NCBI GenBank assembly: GCA_019218415.1 | Contig: JAHUUL010000001.1 | Location: 124,001 to 188,000 of the forward strand | Direction of reading: 5' to 3' | DNA: 64,000 nucleotides | Origin: Dermabacteraceae bacterium TAE3-ERU27 | GTDB taxonomy: Bacteria > Actinomycetota > Actinomycetes > Actinomycetales > Dermabacteraceae | Shown: positions 1 to 10,140 of the stretch, one piece after another | Layout: every line of letters begins with the position of its first letter | Numbering within the stretch: the first letter of the stretch is position 1 | The notes under the pieces: model-generated | Database searches by the model: none | The model's input: only the letters and a program-made list of their open reading frames with translations | What the model was told of the DNA's origin: nothing | Position numbers and translations under genes: made by a program

Positions 1-3000
1 GGCACCGCGTCGTAGAGCAGCAGGGCTTTCGCGTCGGGTTTGATCGGGTCGTGGTTGCTGACGAACCTGATGTGGCCGGGAGCGCCGCCGAAGTGTTCGC
101 GCAGCCCTAGTTCCAGCGCGGCCCGCAGGCTGGGCATGGCTTCTTTTTGGCTGCGGGCGCTGACGGCGCTGGGAAGCGAGATCAGCAGGATGTCGGTTTC
201 GATGGTGCGGCTGATTACCACGTCCAGTTTGTCTACCTGTGCCGAGTTGCGGTGGGGGCAGAAAACCTGGTGTTCGCGGCGCATGTTTTTGTTGTTGTGC
301 GCGTCCAGGTGGCCGCATTTGGGGCAGATCTTGAATCCCGGTACGGGGCGTTCTTCGCCGTTCAGGGTGACCTTGCGACTGGTGGGTTCGCCGTCCCTGC
401 CCAGGTTGAATTCGCTGAGCGGGTGGTTGCGGTGCAGCATTACGGCAAGCTGGTTTCCCTGGCTTTCCCAGATGCGGGCCGCTTTATCCGCCTCTAGGTG
501 CACGGTGTGGGCGGTGGTGAAATGTACCCGTTCGCGGTTGTCGGTGGCATCGTTGATGCGTGAATCGTAGCGTTGCGCGTTCGCGTATACCTGCCGCATT
601 TCCACGGTTTCAAGCTGCTGGCCCGGGTCTTTCACTCCCCTATCGCCGCAGCCGCCGCAGGGCGGCATGGGGGCGTCGCGGCTGGTTGCCAAGTTCACGT
701 AACCGCATTTGGCGCAGATCGCGATTTTCTTGAGGCGGGACGATTGGCTGCCGAGGTCTATCGAATCGATCTGCACGTGGGTGCCGTGGGCGTAGAAGTG
801 TGCGCCGGGCGCTAGTTCGGTGATGGCGCTGGCCACGCCGCGTTCGTAGCGTTCCTCTAGCTGGCACCATTCCTGTTCGTGGTCGCGCCAGTTGAGGGTG
901 ACCACCACTTCGGCGGTGTCGTCCACCAGCGTGAAGTTGGGCAGCAGGCCGTAGCGTTCCAGGGAACCGATCCAGTGCTGGTTGTCTATCTCGCTGAGTT
1001 CCTGGCGGGTGCGTACCTTGCTGGAGATGAGGCTGCGTTTTTCGCCTTCCTCGTGTTCGCGCTGGCGCTTTTGGAGGATTTTTTCTTCCTCGCCCAGCAG
1101 GTGCAGATCGTCTTTTAGCTGCTCTTTTTCTTCTCTGAGCGGCGTAAATTGGTTGTTTTCCAGCCGCTGGATCTGTTCCTGGATGTCTTTCAACCTGCGG
1201 CTTAGCGCTTCGCTTTCCTCTTTCCACGCCTGTGCGGCGCGGGAGATTTTTTCTGCCACGCCCCGGTTCTTCGCCCAGGTGCGCAGGTTAGTGGCGCTTT
1301 CTGCCGACAGGTGCGCGCCGAAGCTGGCTATGAAGTCTTCGCAGGCGTCTTCGCGTTCCGCTTCGGTTTTCAGTAGCCCAAGCAGGGTTTGCTGGCCGGT
1401 ATCGGCCAGCACGTCTTGGGCGGTGCGGGGTTCACGGTGTAGCTGACGCGCTACATCGCCGCGCGCGGCGATCTGATCCAGCAGGTAGGCGATGTATTGG
1501 CGTTTTAGCAGTTCGTCGGCGCGCAGGTAGGTGGCGGGGGCGCGCACTTCGCCGTCCAGCACCGTTTCGGGGTTTTTCAGGATCCCCAGGGTGGTGCGGG
1601 TGGAGGGCGCGAGCACCAGGTTCAGGGCGTTGCCGGTGAGCCTGCCCGCGCGGCCTACGCGCTGTAGGTAGCTGGCCACGCTGGGCGGGAAGGAGCCGAG
1701 GATGACGTGCGATAGGTCCCCGATGTCGATACCCATTTCGAGGGTGGGGGTGGCCACCAGCACGTTGGGGCTGCCGGGGGTTTCGCTGCCTTTCTTGAAT
1801 CCTTCCTCATACGCCAGGCGGTCCGTGGCGTCCAGCAGGGAGGAGTGTTCGCGGGCCACCAGGCGGTGCATGTCAGATGCGCCGTAGAGCCTGCGGTAGA
1901 AGTTTTCCGCCGCGAAGTGGGCGCGTAGGTTGCCGGGGCAGTTTTGGGTGAGGCATTTCGCGCCAACCAGGGCGCTGCCGCTGGTGCGCAGGCTATGGCA
2001 CGTATCGCACAGCAGCACATGGGCGCTTGGCGCGTCCCCGCTGCCGAGGTCGGCGGCGGTGAGGGCGCGCAGGGTCAGGCGGCCCTGCGGGATGGCGTAG
2101 TTTTTACCCTTGAACTGGGTGTTCGTGCTGTATTCGCACGCTTCCAGGATGTTTTTGGCGGCGAGTTCTTTCAGCAGCAGCCCCACCAGGTAGGCGGCGT
2201 CCGCCCTGCCGGTTTTGAGTGCGCGGCGGGTGTAGTCCACGTACCAGGAGCCGGGGTTTTGCGCGTCTATCAGCAGGGATTTTCCGTGGAGTTTGCCGAT
2301 GGCGGGGAATTCCGGCACGGAGCGGCCCCGGCTCAGCGCGGGCATGATTTCGCGATCCGGCCTGCCGCCCCAGATGTCATACATCCTGCCGCCGTTTTCG
2401 CGGAACTTTTTCAGCCATGCGTGGTGGATGCCGCCCTGGGCGCGGATGCGTTCCAGCACGCCGCGTATCCACAGCAGGCGTTCGCTATCGCTTATTTCGG
2501 CTTCGCTGAGGCCGCTAAGCGCTTCCTTCCTGCCCCGCCCGCCCTGCGCGGAAGAATCGCTTAGCTGGGAGTCGATGGCTGCCAGCACGGCGCGTAGTTC
2601 GGCCTCTTCCGCGCGCACCTCCAGCAGCGCCGCGTGGGTGTTGTAGAGGGTGCGGCCGATGCCGGACTGCACGCCGGCCTCGCGGGTGATGTCGAAGCTG
2701 AGCCGCCTGTGCAGCAGTTCCAGGGCGCGTTCGCGTTTACGTTTGTTCGCGGCGGGCGCGGCACCGTCGGTGGCAATCAGGGGCTGGAATACTTCCACCT
2801 CGGTTAGGGCGGGCGGCAGCAGCCGGTAGTACTCCCGGGCCTGGCCGTCTGCGGCGGTTTCGGCCTGTGCGATGAGCCGCGTGGCTACGGCGTCGATGTT
2901 CTGCGGCTCTTCCGTGAGGGCGCGGCAGATCATGTTGCGCATGGTCAGGGTGTGGCTGCGGCTTTGCACGAACCCGGCACGGTGCGCGGCGTCCTGCACC

Positions 3001-5035
3001 GAGTCGGTGAAGACGAGGGCCTTCTTTTCTTCCGTGTCCAGATCCGCGTCACCGAACAGTGCCGACAGCGCCACGGAGAGCAGGGTGGAGTTACCCGCGC
3101 CGATGTAGCGGATCGCGTCCTTCGCGCCGCAGGCGGGGCAGGTCTGATCACGGCCCGCTTCTTCGGCGCGTTCCTGGGAGCCGAGCAGTTTCTCGTGGCG
3201 TTTGCCGTAGGCGATCACGTTCACGGTGTAGCCGGTTTCTTCTTCCGGCGGCTGGCTGGAAAGGCTGCGGGTGATCGGATCGTAGTAGTGCAGGGTTCCC
3301 AGCGCGATGTCGGTCTGGGGCGCGGCGGCCTCGGTTTCGGCGGCGTTTGCGGCGATCATCGCGATGACGCGGGAGCGGTCGCGGATACTGGCCTGGCGGA
3401 TCGTGTGCGGGTCTGTTTCTACCTCGTCGCTAGAGGTTTTGCGGGCGCAGGCCCAGCCGGAGCGGCCGCAGAAGCGGCAGTAGATCGCGGGCAGGGCGGG
3501 TTCGTCGTCCAGCACCCGGTTGTCGTCGCTCCAGCGGTATTCGACGTCGGTGCGCACGGCCCTATCCAGGCGGGTTAGTTCGCGCAGCCAAAGGTGGGTT
3601 TCGAAGGAGGGGAAGGTGCCGCGCGCGCTGTTTTTGCGCAGGTGGCCCAGTGCGGCCAGCATTTGGCTGACGGCGTTTTCGCGTTCCTCGGCCTCCCAGC
3701 CGGTTTCCTTAAATAGCTGCTGCGCCACCCGCGCGAGCGGCGCGGGTGAGGTGCAGAGGGTGAGCAGTTGTTTGATCCTGGGATGAATCAGGATCAGGTC
3801 GGTTTTCTTCTGCTCGGTGCCGTAGCCGGGGGTTTCGTGCTGCCCTTCCAGCCAATCCCGGCCGCCGATCCAGAGGGTTTCCAGCAGCGCGTCGGTTAGC
3901 TCGGCGGGGTCTTTTTGCGCCGCCAGCTTTTCGCCATCCGTGCGGGAGGGGGTGCGTTCCTGCAGGGCGATTTCACCGCACGCCCGGTTAGCCGCTGCCC
4001 GGCTGCGTCGCACACCTCGGCCACGCTCAGGCGGTCCTCGCCCACCACGGATTCGGGCGGGAAGTCGCAGCCGAACACGGTCTGCGCGAACTCGCGCATG
4101 GTGTCGGTGCCCTGCTGGCCGCTGCCGCCGAGGGTGGCGGAGGTCGCCACGGGCACCAGGTGCACGCTTTCGCGGCTGGGGGCGTGATGTTCCAGCACCC
4201 GGCGCAGGCGGCGGATCAGCATCGCCACGTCGGTGCCCTGCGCGCCGTCGTAGGTGTGGAACTCGTCCAGCACCAGGTAGCGCAGGCTGGTGGCGCTGGC
4301 GCGCCAAATGCTGTGGTCGGGGGCGCGCAGCAGCATTTGGTCGAGCATTTTGTAATTGGTCAGGATGATGTCCGGCGGGTTACGCCGGATCGTTTCGCGG
4401 TCCGTTATCAGGCCGTTCCTATCCACGGCCTTGCGGGCGGTGGTGCCCGCCTCCCCGGTGTAGAGCGCGGCGGTGATGCCCGACAGTTGCGGATGCTGGG
4501 TTATCAGCCCGGCCAGGCGGCCCGCCTGGTCGGAGGCGAGCGCGTTCATCGGGTAGAGCAGCAGCGCCTTGGTGCCGCTGATGCCCATTCGGCGGGCGCG
4601 GGCCACATGGTCCAGCACCGGGTAGAGGAACGATTCGGTCTTGCCGGAGCCGGTGCCGGTGGTGACCAGGGTGGGGGCGGGGATGCGCAGGCCCGCGCCG
4701 TCGCGCTGCCCGCCCGGCCAGGTCGGGTTACTGGTGAGGCGGCGGAACGCGTTTTCCTGGTGCACGTAGGGCGTGAAACCGGCGGGCAGCCAGGAAAGAG
4801 GGCGGGCTGGCGGGATGCCGCCGCCGTAGGCGCTCTGCGCCCGGTATTCGGCGCTGGGTCGGTAGGGGGTGCGGGCGCGCAGGTAGGGGCCGATAACGAT
4901 GCCGTCTTCACCCTCCAGGAACGCCGCGAGGGCGTTCTTGGCGGGCTGATCGGCCAGCGAGATCGAGGTGGTGATGTATTCGCTGACGGCCCGCACCAGG
5001 TTTTGGGCCTGGCGGGTGGGGAGTAGCTCAGCCAT
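1..5035 (-). pseudogene. Large DEAD/DEAH-box helicase with DUF1998-type C-terminus (partial, frameshifted); DISARM/Druantia-like
   Basis: Third gene of the putative defence operon, at least 1,678 codons and running off the left edge. The ATG at 5035 overlaps the methyltransferase stop by 8 nt (ATGGCTGA); a GTG at 5077 is the alternative start. Frame 1 (5035 to about 3975) carries the Walker A region TTGTGSGKTES, DEFH box VLDEFHTYDG and SATLGGSG. After a -1 slip near 3976, a second frame is open with no stop to position 1. It carries zinc-binding pairs (YCRFC, CPACG), LVFTDSVQDAAHRAGF, motif VI QRVGRAGR, an acidic coiled coil (about 1050-1230), more CxxC pairs (about 240-340 and 640-720) and, at the edge, LLLYDAVP, typical of DUF1998. 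A nucleic-acid translocase role is inferred from the family. The slip may be decay or a base-call error; restoring one G near 3976 rejoins the frames. Confidence 0.8.
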
Positions 5036-8000
5036 GGTTTGTACCTTCGCCGTTCGTTTCGGTTTCCGCGCCGGCACCGCCTGCTGCCGGGCCCGCGCCG
5101 CCGGCGGCGCGCAGCACCTCGGCGAAGTGGGCGTGGGTCTGGATCAGGCCCGCCTCGCGGTCCAGCAGGTCGCCCGCGCCCTTGGGGTGCTGTTTCCCGG
5201 CCAGCGTGCCGTCCGGCAGGTAGCGATACGCCGTGCCGGAGCGGCCGGTGCCCGTGTCGTAGTTGCGCAGCACGCCGAACTGGGTGCGGTAGATGGTGGC
5301 CAGGGTTTCGGCGTCCACGCCACAGACGTGAGCCATGATCGCGTCCAGTTCGATCAGGGCCTGGCAGCGGTCCTCGTCCAGCCGCAGCGGGGTGGCGGCG
5401 TTCCATTCGGGGCCAACGCCGCCGAGCGCGGGCCGGTTCTCGCGCTCGCGCCCGCCCGCCCAGGCATCGCGGGCGAACGAGTCGTCCCAGCAGGCCTCCC
5501 AGAGCGGTGCGTAGGCCTCCGTGAGGCAGTTCAGGCGCAGCACCCGCAGCAGGGCGTGCGGGGCCAGCGGATGGTCCTCGGGAATGCGGGGCAGACGATC
5601 CACCGATTCACCGGAAATCCCACTCCCTACCGATGCGCGGATAAGAAAATCAGCAAGTAATGTCCCCATAGACGCGGCTGCTAACGAAGTACGGACATTC
5701 CCTTTTTCCCCAAAATAACCATGTGCAAAAACACTATGTACGTGAGCAGCCCCGGGAGGGAAAATAGCCGGAACAAGCGTGCGTTCGCCTGTGGGCGCAG
5801 CCATAGCGCGCCAAAAGACACGGAAATAATCCCTCACCGGCACGGTCTCGCTCCCGAACTCGTCCAGCGGCCACTCCCCGTAAGCAGCGTCGTATTCCGC
5901 CCGGCTACGGCCACCCTCGGCGGGCGAAAGGTAGAGCGGCTTGTATTCGGTGACCGGCAGGGCGTCCGCGGGCAGCTCCCGCAGATCCACCGGCGTGTAG
6001 TCCTGGTTGCCGCGCATGGTGGCGTTGCGGGACTTGTTGAAGGGGGTGCCGATGTGGAAGTACGGGCCCTGCAGGATCGCCTCACGCCAGCTCGGGGCCT
6101 GGCCCCAGCGGGAATGGAAGAACCCTTTTCTTCTTCCTGCAGTCTCGTCCCACCCCGTGGAATAACCGTGCGGCCACTCCCCCAGCTTGGGGGCGGTGGC
6201 CAGCGCCGCCAGGGCCTCGGCGGCGGAGGCGTTGACGGCGCTCACCATGCGGACGCTCAACGGGCTGGCCTCAGGGGCCTCCATCACGTCCCGCCAGACG
6301 GCCAGCGCCGCCGCATCCACCCTTTGCAGGCGGGCGCGGTGCGGGCGCAGGTCCCAGTTGCCCTCGTCGTCTTTAAACCCCGGCTCCGGCCCGGAGCCGT
6401 CGTGGCGCAGCGAGCGCAGAACCGTGTCCGGGTGATACAGGCTAACCGCGTTCAGGAACAACGGGCTTTCCCGCCTGTTCCCGTAGACATTCACGCTGTA
6501 TTTCACGAGGTCATGCACCTCGGTAAAGAGCTTTAACTCGTTGATGAAGCCGAAATGGCGGCGCAGCCGCGCGTAGGTGGCCTCCCGCAGCGGATAGGTT
6601 TGTGTATCAGTAAAATGCGTAGGCGGGTGAAGCAGGCAGGTCACGCCGCCGGAGGCCTGGTGCCGCCAGGTCTGCGCCATGAACGCCCGGTAGAGGTCGG
6701 GCCTGCTGCCCGCGATCTCCGGGTAGAGCGCGGGGGCCGTCAGGGTCTCGGCCAGCGCCGTCACCTCCCCTAACTGCCGCAGCACCGTTTTGCGCACACC
6801 CGGCAGGCCCAGCGTGAACGGCAGGCGCTCGCGCTTTTCGGGCTCCGAGGGCTTATCGTGCAGCCCCCACCAGGGGTCGTGCTCAGCGTAAAGGCTAGCT
6901 ATGTTTACCGTCGGCCGTACCCAGGGCGGGTTGCCTACCTGCAGATCGAAGCCGCCGCGCGCGAACACCTGCGGGAACTCCAGCTCCCAGTGGAAGAAGC
7001 GCTGTTCCTCAGCAATATCTCGCACCGTGTCCAGCCACGGGTGCTTCGCCCGCACCTTCGCCACCGGCTCCATGCCCGTGGCGCGCAGGTTCAGCAGCTC
7101 CTCCGCCGCATTTAGCTGCTCCCAGCTCAGGCCCGCCACGTCCTCGGCCGCGCCCAGCACTATATTGCCCGCGCCGGGGCTAACAGCCTTCGCCAGTTCC
7201 TCATCCAGGTGCGGATCGAAGTCGCCCAGCAGCGCCCGGCAGGCCTCCAGGTATTTCGCGCGGCTCGGCGGTAGCCAGCTCGCGGCGGCGGCAGCATCGC
7301 CCGCCGCCTCCGCAGCCGCGCCGTACGCAGCATAGCAGCCCGCGCCGTCCTCCGGCACCGGCCAGAACCAGAACGCGCACCAGGCATCCATCACCAGCCG
7401 CAGGCGCTGATACGCCGAGTCCTCGTCAGCCAGGCCCGCCTCGATCTGTTCGCGCGTGGCCCTATTGCCCCGCTTCTGCGCGGGCAGAAAATCGGCCCGC
7501 CACACCTTCAGATCGCGGCGCGTATCGGCCTCCGCCAGCTCCAGGCGGCGCTGCACCAGGTGCCAAAGCTGCTCGATCCGCTGCGAAAGGCGCTGCAAAA
7601 CTTCTACCTGATCGTTGCTGAAACGCTCCGTGTGCCCCGCCAGCCACTCGCGCAGCAGCTTCGCGTTCGCGGGCGCGAGCTGCTTCACGTCCTTCTGCCC
7701 GGCGGCGGCACCCCAGCCCTCGCCCGGCAGCAGGAACTGGAAAATATGGCCCTTCGGTAGCGGCTCGCTGAACGGCAGCGGCTCGCCCGCCTCCTGCCAG
7801 AAGGACTTCGGCAGCCGCTTCGCCGCCGTGCCCTTCGCCTTCGCCGCCGCCTTATCGTCGGCCCCCAGCGCGCTGCGGGAAAGCACCGTGCGGCGCGCAC
7901 CCACCAGGGAATTACCGTTGCGCAGGCGCAGGCCGAACCAGGGGCGCTCAGGCCCTTCGTCATCGTATCCAGCCAGAGCGAAACCTCCGCCAGTTCCACC

Positions 8001-10126
8001 GCCGTGGAGTTCAGATCCACGCCGTACACGTTGTGCAGCGCGATGTGCGCCTTCACTCGCTGTAGCTCGGTGGCGTAATTCTCCGGGTCCACCCGCAGGC
8101 CCAGCTCCGCCTGGCGGCGGCGCAGATACTCCACCGCGAGCTGGCGCACCGCCTCGATGGCGAACGCGCCGGAACCCAGCGCCGGCTCGCACACCGTCAA
8201 CTTCAACACTTCCTCGGCGCTCGTGCGCCTGCGCACAACCGCCTCGCCCCACACGTTCGTGCCGTGGAACAGGCCTCCCGGTGCGGTCGCCGCCGCCGTA
8301 TCCGCGTCGGCAAAAACCCGCTCCCCGGCGGGCGGCTCCGCCACCACCGGGTCAAGCAGTTCCGCGAGCGCCTGCGAAACTGTGAACCGGGTCAATACCT
8401 CCGGCGAATAGTAGGAGGCCGAACGCTGCCTATCGCGGCCCGAAAGCCTGAACACGAACTCGCCCTCGCCGTAGCGCTTCGACTCCCGGCCGTGGTCAGT
8501 CTCCCTGCTGACCACGAAATCCTCGTATTCGTCGGCCACAGAACCCGCCCCGCCCGGAGTCTCCGCCACCAGCCAGGAACCGTTCTCCGGATCGCCGCCG
8601 CGCGCCACCTCAACCATATTGCGCTTCGCGAACGAACCCGTGTAGCTCATCAAGGATTCGTAGACCGCACCCAACTGGTTAATGCCCAGGGTCGCGTAAC
8701 TGACGTAGCCACGGCCCTTGCCCTTGCGCTCCCGCTGCAACAGCAGCAGCTCCAAAACCTTCTGCAAAACGCCGTTGCCCAGGCCCACCTCGGGGCCTCC
8801 CGGCTCACCCATGCCAGCCTGGCCATCAATCAGGGAAATGCTGCCCGGCCTAAACAGATCGGCCCGCAACGGCTCAAACCGCAGCGAATCGCCAGCTCCC
8901 GCCGCCGCACCATCGGCCAAGCCTTCCGTGCCCGCAGCCGCGCGCTCATCCTCCGGTATGTGCCCCTCATCCACCAGGGTGAACAGCAGGCGCAAAGACT
9001 CATACAGGTACGTGCCCTGCCGGTCCCCGTCGCGCGGCGGGCGCAGCGCAAAATCGCGCAGCCGCGAAAGAGAATAGCCCTCCTCGTAGACCTTTACGCC
9101 CGCTGGCAAAATGCCCAGATCCGGCGAAGCCTCCGCAAACAGCAAAAACAGGATGCGATACAGGTAGCGCAGCGACTGCCGCGCAAGCAGCGCCGCCTCC
9201 TTATCCGTTTTGAGCGGCGGCAGGCCCTGCTGCGCGCGACGGTGCACCACCTCGTTCGCAATCAGCTCGATGCTCTCCCGCACGCCGTTACGCAGATCGG
9301 CCGAAACGCCCACCGCGTTCAACACCGAAGCGGCCAGCACCCCCGTGAACCAGACCTCGCCAGTCGGGCCGGGCAGCAGCGCCGGAGCCGAAACGCACGC
9401 CAGCGCCCGCGCTAGCTCGCCGTACTGTTTCGTATCGTGACGCTCCACCACCGTCTGCAAATCAATCGCCAGGTAACGGCTCTCCGCCCAATTCGCGGAC
9501 GCCCCCAGCAGGGCGAAACGGCCCGCCAGCACCAGCAGGAACTCCGGCGGGTTATCCCCCACCGCCAGCGCGGAAAGCAACGTGGAAACCGATTCCGTGG
9601 TTTTGTCGGCCATCCCCGGCAGCGGAACCACCACCGGCAGCGTACGCGCATCCCGCGCCAGCAAATCCTGCCACGAACCCACCGGCAGCGCCTCCACCAG
9701 CGCCAGTGACGGCGCGGCAGCCACGCCCTCCACCGGGTTCGCCGTGAACAGGCTCAGCGGGCCGTCCTGACTAAAACGCACGTGCGCGGGCACCTGATGG
9801 CGGGCCAGGCCCAGCACCTCAAGCAGCAGCTCGTTCAGTTCGCTGCGCACAAACACCGCGTCCGGCTGCACCGGCGCGGCAGAAGCGGCCTGCGCACCGG
9901 CGGGGCGCGAATCGGCCTCCCGGGACTCCTCCGCGAAACGTTCCGCCTCCACCCCGGACCGCACCAGCAGCGACAACAAACGTTCACGGTTAGCGGTGTA
10001 GCGGCGCCACGGCGAATCCGGCTCATCCTTCAACCCGGCCCACAGATCGCGCACCATCGCGCCGAACGAAGCCGTGCCCGAACCGTCATCGGAAACGAAA
10101 AAGAACTCGCTGACGAAAATCGCCAA
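5028..10126 (-). pseudogene. Eco57I/PglX-type N6-adenine DNA methyltransferase, DrmMI-like (frameshifted)
   Basis: Second gene of the putative defence operon. It is split into two overlapping reading frames (7685-10126 and 5028-8252) that together encode one protein of about 1,699 aa. Frame 1 ends its meaningful sequence with SAM motif I (EPALGSGAF, about residue 645) and VYGVDLN...SLWLDTMTKGL. Frame 2 resumes with PWFGLRLRNGNS and carries catalytic motif IV NPPW (about residue 1065). The switch lies at the CCCC run 7941-7944, and one extra C restores a continuous protein. The start is a TTG at 10126, 14 nt after the helicase stop; an in-frame TGA lies three codons upstream. In related systems such an enzyme modifies host DNA so that the partner helicases spare it; the target site is unknown here. 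Whether the break is natural decay or a sequencing error cannot be told from this sequence. Confidence 0.8.
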
Positions 10127-10140
10127 CCAGATTCAGCGCA

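Noticed and set aside
147-1446. Plus-strand open frames over 1-5 kb
   Set aside because: They are antisense to the large helicase, whose frame is open through the whole stretch with zinc and helicase motifs.
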